Shown here: positions 52,798 through 61,789 of the stretch, in pieces
How the letters are laid out: every line of letters starts with the position of its first letter
Position numbering within the stretch: position 1 is the first letter of the stretch
NCBI RefSeq assembly: GCF_007954585.1
Contig: NZ_CP042382.1
Location: 2,232,001 to 2,296,000 of the forward strand
Direction of reading: 5' to 3'
DNA: 64,000 nt
Source: Pistricoccus aurantiacus
GTDB taxonomy: Bacteria; Pseudomonadota; Gammaproteobacteria; Pseudomonadales; Halomonadaceae
Translations under genes and position numbers: made by a program
Notes under the pieces: model-generated
Database searches by the model: none
Seen by the model: only the letters and a program-made list of their open reading frames with translations
What the model was told of the DNA's origin: nothing

Positions 52798-55700
52798 TTG
52801 ACGAGCCAGCCCTTGACGAGATCGTTCTTGAGTAACACCGCCGCGCCTTCTTCCCTGGAAACACGTTCTTCCATCGACGCCCTCGCAACACTGCGCGAGG
52901 CGCTCGACGACACGCTCTCGCGGGACAGCATGACGCTGCGCAAGCGCCTGTCGGGTCTCGAGCATCGCGCTCGGCAGGGCAAGCCCGTCGATCGTGGCAT
53001 TCAGGAGGTGGCGAAGCGTCTGGCGAGTTCCCAGGCCATACTGGCGCGACGGCGCGAACTCCCCGTCACCCTCAATTATCCCCCAGAACTGCCGGTGGTG
53101 GAGTATCGCGAGGATCTGCTCGAAGCGCTTTCCTCTCATCAGGTGGTGGTGGTGGCCGGGGAAACCGGCTCCGGCAAGACCACCCAGCTACCCAAGCTGT
53201 GCCTGGAACTGGGCCTGGGGCGGCGCGGGCTGATCGGTCACACCCAGCCCCGGCGTCTGGCGGCACGCTCCGTGGCGACTCGACTGGCGGAAGAGCTGCA
53301 GGTGCCCCTGGGCCAGCAGGTGGGCTACCAGGTGCGCTTCACGGATCAGACCGGTGACGACACCCTGATCAAGCTGATGACCGACGGTATCCTGCTGGCG
53401 GAAACCCAGCACGACCCGGATCTCAGCCGTTACGAGGCGATCATCATCGACGAGGCCCACGAGCGCAGCCTCAACATCGATTTCCTGCTGGGCTATCTCA
53501 AGCGTCTTACCAGTCGCCGCCCGGACCTCAAGATCATCATCACCTCAGCCACCATCGACGTGGAGCGTTTTGCCGCGCATTTTGCGACACAGCAGGCGGA
53601 CGGCGAGTTAAAGCCCGCCCCGGTGGTGCAGGTGTCCGGACGCACCTATCCAGTGGAAGTCCACTATCGCCCGCTGGTGCGGGAGGCAGAAGACGAAAGC
53701 GACCTGACCTTGCAGGAGGGCATCCTTCACGCAGTGGAGGAAATTGAGAGTATCGAGCGGCAGAAGCGCTGGCTGCACGGCCCCCGGGACGTGCTGATCT
53801 TCCTGCCCGGGGAGCGAGAGATTCGTGAGACCGCGGACACCCTGCGCCGAGCCAATCTCAAGAGCACCGAGATTCTGCCGCTTTACGCCCGGCTCTCCAA
53901 CGCGGAGCAGAACCGGGTGTTCCAGCCCCATCCGGGGCGACGCATCGTGCTAGCCACCAACGTCGCTGAGACCTCGCTGACGGTGCCGGGCATTCGCTAC
54001 GTGATCGACCCGGGGCTGGTGCGCATCAGCCGCTACAGCTACCGGGCCAAGATCCAGCGCCTGCCCATCGAGCCGATCAGCCAGGCCAGCGCGGATCAGC
54101 GCAAGGGACGCTGCGGGCGTATCGCCGAAGGAGTATGCCTCAGACTTTACAGCGAGGAGGATTTCCTGGCGCGGCCGGCGTTCACCGAGCCGGAAATCCA
54201 GCGCACCAATCTGGCCTCGGTGATCCTGTCGATGCTGGCGCTGCGGCTAGGAGATATCGAAGCCTTTCCCTTCGTCGATCCGCCGGATTCCCGCTTCATC
54301 AAGGACGGTTTTCGCCTGCTGTTCGAACTGGGCGCAGTGAACGACGAGGAGCGCCTGACGAAGCTCGGGCGACAGCTGGCGCGGCTGCCCATCGACCCGC
54401 GTCTGGCGCGCATGGTGCTGGCGGGGGCGCAGGAGAAATGCCTGCGGGAGGTATTGATCGTGGTTTCGGCCCTGGCCATTCAGGATCCCCGGGAGCGGCC
54501 GGCGGAAAAACGCCAGGCGGCGGATCAGGCCCACAAGCGCTGGGAGGATCCGGAGTCGGATTTCGTCGCCTGGTTGAATCTCTGGGCCGGCTTCGATGCG
54601 GCCCGGGAAGAGCTTTCCGGCAACCAGCTGCGCCGCTGGTGCCGCGAACACTATCTGAATTACCTTCGCTTGCGGGAATGGCATGATACCTTTCGCCAGC
54701 TGCGCCTGCTGCTCAAGGACATGCAGATCCAGGTGCCGGCGCCGCCCGCAGCGGAAAAAATCGACGAAAGCACCGACCAGGAAGCCCGGCTGCGAGAGCG
54801 CCGTCGCGAAAATAGCGGCAAGCTGCATCGGGCGCTGCTGACCGGGCTTTTGTCGAACATTGGTCAGTTTCTGGAGAATCGTGAATACCTGGGCGCCCGC
54901 AACCGCAAGTTCATGATTCACCCTGGCTCGGGTCTCGCCAAGAAGACCCCTAAATGGATCATGGCCGGTGAGCTGGTGGAAACTACCCGGTTGTTCGCCC
55001 GCCAGGCGGCCAGGATCGAACCTCAATGGATCGAACCCCTGGCCGGGCATCTGGTCAAGCGTAGCTATAGCGAACCTCATTGGGAGATGAAACGCGCCCA
55101 GGTGGTGGCCTTCGAGCAGGTGACCCTGTTCGGCTTGCCGATCGTCTCCCGGCGCAGGGTGAACTACGGGCCTATTGCCCAGGCAGAGGCCCGGGAAATC
55201 TTTATTCGCCGGGCCCTGGTGGAAGGGGAGTATCGCACTCAGGCTGCGTTCTTTCGCCATAATCAGGCGCTGATCGATGAGGTGGAGAATCTCGAGGACC
55301 GCGCCCGCAAGCGCGATATCCTGGTGGACGAGGAAACTCTCTTCGATTTCTACGATCAGCGCCTGCCGGTGGATATCGTCGGCGGCAAGGGCTTCGAACA
55401 TTGGCGTAAAAAGGCTGAAGCACAGGACCCCGAGATCCTCAAGCTGAACAAGGCGGACCTGATGGCTCGGGAGGCACAGGACGTCACTGCGGAACAGTAT
55501 CCGGACAGCCTGAATCTGAACGGCGTGCGCTATCCGCTAAGCTATCATTTCCAGCCCGGTGCCGCGGATGACGGCGTGACCCTGACCGTGCCCGCCGCGA
55601 TGCTGCCACAGCTGCCGGTGGACCGGCTCGACTGGCTGGTGCCGGGCTTGCTTCGGGAAAAGTGCATCGCTCTGCTCAAGTCGCTGCCCAAGGCCGTGCG

Positions 55701-56877
55701 CCGCCAGGTGGTGCCGATTCCCGACTGGGTGGACGCGGCACTGGAAGCGCTGGTTCCCGAGGACATGCCTCTGACCGTCGCCCTGGGCGATTTCCTGCGC
55801 ATCAAGACCGGGCTGCGGCTGAAGGAAAGCGATTGGCGTCGGGATCAATTGGAGCCTCATCTGGTCTTCAATCTGAGGGTGGTGGATCACGAAGGGAACG
55901 TATTGGGTGAAGGTCGCGATCCGCGGGCCCTGGAGCGACGCTTTGTGAAGGCCGCCAGCGCCGGCGCCCAGGCCCTGGCGAAACAGGCAAGCGGCGGCAA
56001 CCAGGTAACAGGCCTGCCGGAAGAGGGACTGGCGGAATCCAAGGTCACTACCCAGGCAGGGATTCGGGTCGAGGCCTATCCGGCGCTGGTGGAAAACGTT
56101 TCTCCAAAAAACGATACCGATAGCTTCAAGGTGGAGCTGTTCGATCATCCCGCTAAAGCCCAGCAGGCCCATCGCCACGGTATCAAGCGCCTGGCCATGC
56201 AGCGTTTGCCGGAGCAGGTCAGATCGCTGCGCGGGCTCAAGGGACTCGAACGCTGCGCGCTGCTGTTCGCCAAGGTAGGGAGCAAGGCTCAGCTGGTGGA
56301 TGATTTCGTCGAAGCGATATTCCTCCAAGGTACTGCCTGGGATCCGCTGCCGCGTAGCCCACAGGATTTCGATGCGCGTCTGAAGGAAACGAGCGATCGG
56401 CTGTTGCCCTTGGGTGAGCAGCGCCTGGACCAGCTCGAGCAGGCCTTGAAAGGGCATCTCGAAGTGACCAAGCGACTCAAGGGCAACCTGAGTTTCGCCT
56501 TGGCGCTGGTGTACAGCGACATCAAGGCCCAGATGCAGCGCCTGGTGCACCCCGGATTCATCGGAGAGGCGGGGGACTGGCTCGAACACTATCCCCGCTA
56601 TATGGAGGCGGCCTTGATTCGGTTGGAAAAGGCGCCCCGGGAGCGAGGGCGTGATCAGCTGTTGATGCAGGAGGTGGAGACTTTCGAGGCGCGGCTGGTG
56701 GATCGACGGGAAGCGACGCGCCGAGCAGGCTACGTGGACCCGGCGCTGGCGGAATTCGGCTGGTGGATCGAGGAACTGCGTGTCTCGCTGTTCGCTCAAC
56801 AGCTTGGCACCTTGATGCCGGTTTCCGTCAAGCGACTGGAAAAACGCTGGGCGGAAATTACCGGCAAGCGCGGTTAG
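52798..56877 (+). CDS. hrpA: ATP-dependent RNA helicase HrpA
   Basis: 1359 aa against about 1300 in E. coli. The start is uncertain: TTG at 52798, 52813 and 52828 are all in frame, and the last gives the best match to the E. coli N terminus. DEAH-box motifs: GETGSGKTTQ (about 121-130), TQPRRLAARS, DEAHERS (218-224), SATID, GRTYPVEV and QRKGRCGRIAEG. The long C-terminal DUF3418 region is complete (RWWIEELRVSLFAQQLGT-like end). HrpA remodels mRNA and stalled ribosomes. It stands alone; 50 bp follow before the KAS gene. Confidence 0.93.
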   Translation: MTSQPLTRSFLSNTAAPSSLETRSSIDALATLREALDDTLSRDSMTLRKRLSGLEHRARQGKPVDRGIQEVAKRLASSQAILARRRELPVTLNYPPELPVVEYREDLLEALSSHQVVVVAGETGSGKTTQLPKLCLELGLGRRGLIGHTQPRRLAARSVATRLAEELQVPLGQQVGYQVRFTDQTGDDTLIKLMTDGILLAETQHDPDLSRYEAIIIDEAHERSLNIDFLLGYLKRLTSRRPDLKIIITSATIDVERFAAHFATQQADGELKPAPVVQVSGRTYPVEVHYRPLVREAEDESDLTLQEGILHAVEEIESIERQKRWLHGPRDVLIFLPGEREIRETADTLRRANLKSTEILPLYARLSNAEQNRVFQPHPGRRIVLATNVAETSLTVPGIRYVIDPGLVRISRYSYRAKIQRLPIEPISQASADQRKGRCGRIAEGVCLRLYSEEDFLARPAFTEPEIQRTNLASVILSMLALRLGDIEAFPFVDPPDSRFIKDGFRLLFELGAVNDEERLTKLGRQLARLPIDPRLARMVLAGAQEKCLREVLIVVSALAIQDPRERPAEKRQAADQAHKRWEDPESDFVAWLNLWAGFDAAREELSGNQLRRWCREHYLNYLRLREWHDTFRQLRLLLKDMQIQVPAPPAAEKIDESTDQEARLRERRRENSGKLHRALLTGLLSNIGQFLENREYLGARNRKFMIHPGSGLAKKTPKWIMAGELVETTRLFARQAARIEPQWIEPLAGHLVKRSYSEPHWEMKRAQVVAFEQVTLFGLPIVSRRRVNYGPIAQAEAREIFIRRALVEGEYRTQAAFFRHNQALIDEVENLEDRARKRDILVDEETLFDFYDQRLPVDIVGGKGFEHWRKKAEAQDPEILKLNKADLMAREAQDVTAEQYPDSLNLNGVRYPLSYHFQPGAADDGVTLTVPAAMLPQLPVDRLDWLVPGLLREKCIALLKSLPKAVRRQVVPIPDWVDAALEALVPEDMPLTVALGDFLRIKTGLRLKESDWRRDQLEPHLVFNLRVVDHEGNVLGEGRDPRALERRFVKAASAGAQALAKQASGGNQVTGLPEEGLAESKVTTQAGIRVEAYPALVENVSPKNDTDSFKVELFDHPAKAQQAHRHGIKRLAMQRLPEQVRSLRGLKGLERCALLFAKVGSKAQLVDDFVEAIFLQGTAWDPLPRSPQDFDARLKETSDRLLPLGEQRLDQLEQALKGHLEVTKRLKGNLSFALALVYSDIKAQMQRLVHPGFIGEAGDWLEHYPRYMEAALIRLEKAPRERGRDQLLMQEVETFEARLVDRREATRRAGYVDPALAEFGWWIEELRVSLFAQQLGTLMPVSVKRLEKRWAEITGKRG

Positions 56878-56927
56878 ACTGCGGATACGCTGTCAGGATA
56901 TCGCTGGAATACGAAAGAGTAGACACT

Positions 56928-58052
56928 ATGACAACTACTGCGGTGATCACCGGCTCCGGGCTCTACACCCCGCTCGACAGCATTGATAATGCCGCCCTGG
57001 CGGCAAGTTTCAATGCCTGGGTGGATATGGAAAATGGCCGCCATGCCCGGGCCATCGAGGCCGGCGAGCGGGAGCCGCTTCTGCATTCGAGCCCTGAGTT
57101 CATCGTCAAGGCGTCGGGCATCCATAGCCGTCATGTGCTGGACGCGCAGGGTATTCTCGATCCCGAACGCATGCGGCCCAGGCTCCCCCAGCGAAGTAAC
57201 GACGAGCCCTCGCTGCAATGCGAGATGGGTCTTGCCGCCGCTGGCGAGGCACTGCAGAATGCCGGCGTCGAAGCACAAGAGCTGGATATGGTGATCGTTG
57301 CCTGTTCCAACCTCGAGAGGCCGTATCCGGCGGTGGCGGTGGAGCTTCAGGCGGCGCTGGGCGCCGGGGGCCATGCCTTCGACATGAATGTGGCCTGCAG
57401 CTCGGCTACCTTCGCCATCGATATTGCCGCCAATGCGATTCGCGCAGGTAACGCCAGGCGTGTACTGGTGGTCAATCCGGAAATCTGTTCCGCGCATCTC
57501 AATTTCCGCGACCGGGATAGCCATTTCATCTTTGGCGATGCCTGCACGGCCCTGGTGATCGAGGCGAGCGACCTGGCGACCATGCCCGGCGCCTTCGAGA
57601 TTCGCGGCACCCGGCTGGTGACGCGGTTTTCCAATGCGATTCGCAATAACGCGGGATTTCTCAATCGCGTAACGGATACGGACCCGCTGGCGGAGGACAA
57701 GCTGTTCGTGCAGGAAGGACGCCGGGTATTCAAGGAGGTCTGTCCGATGGTGGCGGCGCTGATCACCGATCACCTGGCCGGCTTCGACCTGAAAGGCAGC
57801 GATCTGTCGCGCTTGTGGCTGCATCAGGCCAATCGGCACATGAACGACATGATTGCCCGGCGGGTGCTGGGCAGCGTACCCGATGAGACTCAGGCGCCGA
57901 TCATTCTCGATCGCTACGCCAACACCAGCTCCTGTGGTTCGATCATCGCCTTCCATCTCAATCGCGACGACTTGTCCGTTGACGACCTGGGGGTGGTATG
58001 TTCCTTCGGCGCCGGCTACAGTGCAGGAAATGTTATTTTATGTAAGCGATAA
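56928..58052 (+). CDS. Beta-ketoacyl-ACP synthase III (long-form, FabH-like)
   Basis: 374 aa from the ATG at 56928; the open frame upstream lies inside hrpA. The catalytic triad is complete: Cys157 in NVACSSATFA, His299 in LWLHQANRHMN and Asn332 in YANTSSCGS. The insert between residues 20 and 100 (FNAWVDMENGRH..., RPRLPQRSNDEPS) marks the longer KAS III subgroup found besides the housekeeping FabH. It condenses an acyl-CoA with malonyl-ACP, possibly shunting beta-oxidation products into synthesis. The exact acyl substrate is unknown. Confidence 0.88.
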   Translation: MTTTAVITGSGLYTPLDSIDNAALAASFNAWVDMENGRHARAIEAGEREPLLHSSPEFIVKASGIHSRHVLDAQGILDPERMRPRLPQRSNDEPSLQCEMGLAAAGEALQNAGVEAQELDMVIVACSNLERPYPAVAVELQAALGAGGHAFDMNVACSSATFAIDIAANAIRAGNARRVLVVNPEICSAHLNFRDRDSHFIFGDACTALVIEASDLATMPGAFEIRGTRLVTRFSNAIRNNAGFLNRVTDTDPLAEDKLFVQEGRRVFKEVCPMVAALITDHLAGFDLKGSDLSRLWLHQANRHMNDMIARRVLGSVPDETQAPIILDRYANTSSCGSIIAFHLNRDDLSVDDLGVVCSFGAGYSAGNVILCKR

Positions 58053-58159
58053 GCTTGCTCATCTTGCTATCAGGAATCTTTATGACGTTAAGGCGCAAGG
58101 AACAGTGCAATCAAGAAGTGCGCGGTCAGCCGCGGCGTAGCCAGGGATGGAAGGGTGTA

Positions 58160-58978
58160 ATGCGAAACGCCTTGATCGCCATGGCCCTTGCGGGGTTGGC
58201 AGGCTGCGCCAGCACGCCGGATACCGAACGTAGTCCCGAGGATCCCTGGGAGGGCTTCAACCGCCAAGTATTCGCTTTCAACGATACCCTGGACCGCTAT
58301 GCGCTTAAGCCAGTGGCGCAAGGCTATGCCTACGTGACCCCGGATCCTGTGGAGAAAAGCGTTGGCAACTTCTTTTCCAATCTGGGCGAATTACGTACGG
58401 TCCTCAACAGTATCCTGCAGTGGAAGTGGAACAATGCCGGGGTCGCCAGCGGGCGTTTCTTCGTCAATACCACCCTGGGGGTAGCGGGTCTGTTTGATGT
58501 GGCGACCTCAGCGGGAATCACCGCGAACAAGGAAGATTTCGGCCAGACCCTGGGCTGGTGGGGCGTCGATAGCGGGCCTTATCTGGTGCTGCCTCTGCTG
58601 GGGCCCAGCACCGTGCGGGATACCGGCGCGCTGCCGGTGGATATCTACAGCTACCCGCTGGCCTATGTCGAGGATGACAAGATACGGTTGTCCATCCGTG
58701 CCCTGCAGCTTGTCAATGTAAGGGCGTCACTGCTCGATCAGGAAAGATTCATACAAGGGGATCGCTATACGTTCATTCGCGATACGTTCCTGCAGAAGCG
58801 CCGTTTCGAGGTCAATGATGGTCAGTCCGGCAAGGATCCTTTTGCCAGCGACGACTTTGACTTCGACGATGCGGATTTCGATGAAGCGGATTTTGACGAC
58901 GCAACGTCCGGTTCGGATATGCAGGGGAATGACGAGAGCGGAGCAGTGCAGCAATCTAACGGCGCGAACGCCGATTGA
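58160..58978 (+). CDS. mlaA: Outer-membrane lipid asymmetry lipoprotein MlaA (VacJ)
   Basis: 272 aa from the ATG at 58160, with GGAAGGG upstream. The lipobox LAGLAGC places the modified Cys at 16. The MlaA domain is complete (DPWEGFNRQVFAFNDTLDRY, GRFFVNTTLGVAGLFDVA, QTLGWWGVDSGPYLVLPLLG). It removes misplaced phospholipids from the outer leaflet. An added C-terminal tail is strongly acidic and repetitive (DDFDFDDADFDEADFDD), about 40 residues beyond the E. coli protein. The downstream order REC/PP2C, STAS, tal is also known from pseudomonads. Confidence 0.92.
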   Translation: MRNALIAMALAGLAGCASTPDTERSPEDPWEGFNRQVFAFNDTLDRYALKPVAQGYAYVTPDPVEKSVGNFFSNLGELRTVLNSILQWKWNNAGVASGRFFVNTTLGVAGLFDVATSAGITANKEDFGQTLGWWGVDSGPYLVLPLLGPSTVRDTGALPVDIYSYPLAYVEDDKIRLSIRALQLVNVRASLLDQERFIQGDRYTFIRDTFLQKRRFEVNDGQSGKDPFASDDFDFDDADFDEADFDDATSGSDMQGNDESGAVQQSNGANAD

Positions 58979-58990
58979 GGTAGGCCGGAT

Positions 58991-60175
58991 ATGGTCAGTT
59001 CACGGCATCTGATCGGCGTGCTCGATCGGCCAGGGAATGAACGCGATGCCTTGGCGGAAACCATCGCCAGTGATCGTTTCGCGGTGGCGACGGCAGAGCA
59101 TTTTGCAGAGCTGCCGACGGGCATCGCCATGCTGGTGGCTCATGCGCGGGCGGTGCCCAGTCAGGAATGGGCCGCGCTGGCGGCCCGGCTGCCGACCCTG
59201 GTAGTCAGCGACAGTATGCTCGATAGCGATCTGCACAAGGCGGTGGACGCGGGGCTGGTCGATTATATCACTGACCCTCTGATACACGGGGATCTGTTGA
59301 GACGCATGATCGACAAGGCCATCGAAAACCATCGCCTGGCCGAGGCGCATGTCCGGGATCGGGAGCGGCTCGAGGAGCTCAACGAGCGCCTGGAAACCCA
59401 CCTGGCGATGCTGCGTCTCGATCAGCAGGCCGGCGGGCATATTCAGCGCAAGCTGCTGCCGCCTTGCCCGCAATGGATCGGCGGCGTGGAGTGCGACTAT
59501 TGGTTGGCGCCGTCGCTATATCTTTCCGGAGATTTCCTCGATTATCAGCGCTTCAACGACCGCTACAGCGCCTTCTATTTCGCCGATGTTTCCGGTCATG
59601 GCGCTTCTTCCGCCTTCGTGACCGTACTGCTCAAGTACCTCTGCAATCGCTGGCTGACGCAGTGGGATGGCGAAGCGCCGGAAGCCTTGCCTGCCCATTG
59701 GCTAGCCAGTCTCAATCAGGAACTGCTGGATACGGGCATCGGCAAGCATGCCACCTTGTTCGTCGGCATCATCGATCACCGGGAGCACTATCTGCATTAC
59801 TCACTCGGCGCGCAGATGCCGCCAGCCATGCTGATTGTGGACGGCAAGCTGTCTCGTCTCGCCGGTCAGGGCATGCCGGTTGGACTATTCCCTCAAATGG
59901 AATATCCTCGGTTGGGTTGTGCACTGCCGCAAAACTTCCGATTATGGTTGTGTTCCGATGGAATCCTGGAGTGCCTTTCCGGCAATACCCTGGAAGGACG
60001 GCTCAAGGAACTCGAGGAACTGGTGCAGGAAGCCGGCGATATCGCCGCACTGAGAGAACGCTTGGCGCTGGAAGACTCGTCGCAGGAAGAGGCGGATCAA
60101 GACTCGTCTCGGATCGAGCTTCCGGATGACGTGACGATCATGACATTGAGCGGGTTTGCCGATGATACAGCATGA
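58991..60175 (+). CDS. REC-like / PP2C (SpoIIE) phosphatase
   Basis: 394 aa. The N-terminal 120 residues have a receiver-like fold but lack the phosphoacceptor Asp (IAMLVAHARAVP where DxxxP is expected) and the KP pair (YITDPL). A coiled-coil linker follows (ERLEELNERLETHLAMLRLD). The SpoIIE-type phosphatase domain starts near 150 with QRKLLPPCP and carries GDFLDYQ, YFADVSGHG (metal Asp) and LCSDGILE. It probably dephosphorylates the STAS protein encoded in the overlapping next gene, as in HsbR-HsbA partner switching. It starts 12 bp after mlaA. Confidence 0.87.
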   Translation: MVSSRHLIGVLDRPGNERDALAETIASDRFAVATAEHFAELPTGIAMLVAHARAVPSQEWAALAARLPTLVVSDSMLDSDLHKAVDAGLVDYITDPLIHGDLLRRMIDKAIENHRLAEAHVRDRERLEELNERLETHLAMLRLDQQAGGHIQRKLLPPCPQWIGGVECDYWLAPSLYLSGDFLDYQRFNDRYSAFYFADVSGHGASSAFVTVLLKYLCNRWLTQWDGEAPEALPAHWLASLNQELLDTGIGKHATLFVGIIDHREHYLHYSLGAQMPPAMLIVDGKLSRLAGQGMPVGLFPQMEYPRLGCALPQNFRLWLCSDGILECLSGNTLEGRLKELEELVQEAGDIAALRERLALEDSSQEEADQDSSRIELPDDVTIMTLSGFADDTA

Positions 60176-60680
60176 TGGGCGACTGAAAGCTGCCTTCGAG
60201 AGCGGTGTCTTTGTGCTAAGGCTGTGTGGTGACGTGCGCTTGACGCTATGCGCCACCCTGGACAATCAGGCACAGCGACTGGCGGACATTCCGGGGCTCA
60301 AAGCGGTGATGATCGATCTGCGCGAGACCACTAACGTGGATTCCACTGCCCTAGGGTTTCTTGCCAAGGTGGCTCTGGCGGTCAAGGGGCGGCTGGGGCA
60401 ATCACCTACCATCGTAGTGAATAACCCGGACGTGCGGCGCATGCTGGATGTGATGGGGTTCGAGAAGTTCTTTACCCTGGTCGAGGCGCCGCTGGTGGAG
60501 CTCGACGCCTTGGCGGAGTTGCCCCTGGCTAGAGCAGACGTCGAAGCCGAAGAGGAAGGGCTCAAGCAGCGCATTCTTGAAGCGCATCGTATCCTGATGC
60601 GTATCAACGATCACAATCGGGAGCAGTTTCAACCCTTGGTGGAACTGCTGGAGGAGCAGCTCCACCATACCGCTGAATAG
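60162..60680 (+). CDS. STAS-domain anti-sigma factor antagonist-like protein
   Basis: 172 aa, starting at ATG 60162 inside the end of the phosphatase gene (14-bp overlap). The STAS domain (about 1-110) has the phosphorylatable Ser in DLRETTNVDSTALGFLAKV (Ser about 59). A helical C-terminal extension follows (AEEEGLKQRILEAHRILMR). It resembles HsbA, whose phosphorylation state decides which partner it binds. No cognate kinase or anti-sigma factor lies in the window. Confidence 0.85.
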   Translation: MIQHDGRLKAAFESGVFVLRLCGDVRLTLCATLDNQAQRLADIPGLKAVMIDLRETTNVDSTALGFLAKVALAVKGRLGQSPTIVVNNPDVRRMLDVMGFEKFFTLVEAPLVELDALAELPLARADVEAEEEGLKQRILEAHRILMRINDHNREQFQPLVELLEEQLHHTAE

Positions 60681-60691
60681 CCGTTCAGCGG
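60670..60691. terminator. Hairpin spanning both convergent stop codons
   Basis: Perfect 8-bp stem CCGCTGAA / TTCAGCGG with the 6-nt loop TAGCCG. It covers the last codons of the STAS gene (stop 60680) and of tal (stop 60685). No T-run, so termination is tentative. Confidence 0.4.
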
Positions 60692-61620
60692 CGCAGTGCT
60701 TCGAGTAGTTTCTCCAGCTTGCGCTGATCACTCATGAACTTGCGGATACCTTCGGCGAGCTTCTCCGTCGCCATGGCATCCTCGTTCATCGCCCAGCGAA
60801 ACTCCTCTTCCGCCAGCGGCTCCGGTATCGAGGTGCTGGCACCGACGGCTTTCAGGCGCTGGGTAAGTTCTCCCTGGTCCTCCGCCAGTTCCTTCAGCAG
60901 CTTGGGAGAGATCGTCAGGCGATCGCAGCCCGCCAGAGCCTCGATTTCTCCACAGTTTCTGAAGCTCGCGCCCATCACGATGGTCTTGTAGCCGTGTCCC
61001 TTGTAGTGTTCGTAAATGCGCCTGACGGACTGCACCCCCGGATCGCGTTCGCCGCTCAGATCCGCCTCGGGATCCTGCGCCTGATACCAGTCGAGGATAC
61101 GCCCCACGAAGGGCGAGATCAGGGTGACGCCGGCGTCGGCGCAGGCCTGGGCCTGAGCGAAACTGAACAGCAAGGTGAGGTTGGTATGGATGCCTTCGCG
61201 CTCCAGCTGTTGCGCGGCGCGAATGCCTTCCCAGGTGGAGGCCACCTTGATCAGGATGCGGTCCCGGCCCACGCCGTTGCGTTCGTAGCGCTCGATCAGA
61301 GAGTGGGCACGATTCAGCGTGGCTTGAGTGTCGAAGGACAAACGAGCGCTGACTTCCGTAGAGACGTAGCCCGGCACCAGCGCGCTGATCTCGCTGCCGA
61401 TATCCACCGCCACCGCGTCCAGGGCGTCGTCGATATCCTTGCTTTGCCGAGCCAGCTCCGCGATGCGTTCCCGGCGACCCTCGTGCTGCGCCGCTTGAAG
61501 AATCAATGAGGGATTGGTGGTGGCGTCCGTGGGCTGGAAGCGCTTGATAGCCTCCAGGTCGCCGGTATCCGCCACCACGGTAGTCATGGTCTTGAGTTGT
61601 GAAAGCTTGTCTTGCGCCAT
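60685..61620 (-). CDS. tal: Transaldolase
   Basis: 311 aa from the ATG at 61620; the frame stays open upstream without homology. Schiff-base Lys125 in [12 protein letters not shown], Asp18 in [16 protein letters not shown] and [11 protein letters not shown] are all conserved, matching the TalB type (E. coli 317 aa). It moves dihydroxyacetone units in the non-oxidative pentose phosphate pathway. It converges on the STAS gene with only 4 bp between stop codons. Confidence 0.95.
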   Translation of the reverse strand: MAQDKLSQLKTMTTVVADTGDLEAIKRFQPTDATTNPSLILQAAQHEGRRERIAELARQSKDIDDALDAVAVDIGSEISALVPGYVSTEVSARLSFDTQATLNRAHSLIERYERNGVGRDRILIKVASTWEGIRAAQQLEREGIHTNLTLLFSFAQAQACADAGVTLISPFVGRILDWYQAQDPEADLSGERDPGVQSVRRIYEHYKGHGYKTIVMGASFRNCGEIEALAGCDRLTISPKLLKELAEDQGELTQRLKAVGASTSIPEPLAEEEFRWAMNEDAMATEKLAEGIRKFMSDQRKLEKLLEALRR

Positions 61621-61789
61621 GGGAAAGAGTCCTGATTGACGTTTATCGTCTTTGCATTCTAGGGGTGAAATCCTGCGTTTCATTTTATCAAGCCCTGGCC
61701 GTGACGCCTATCCGCACAAGAATCGTCCGGTCAATCTCGGTTATGCTTGATGTCCTTTTTCATGTGTTATCTTGCTGCAAGGAGACTAG

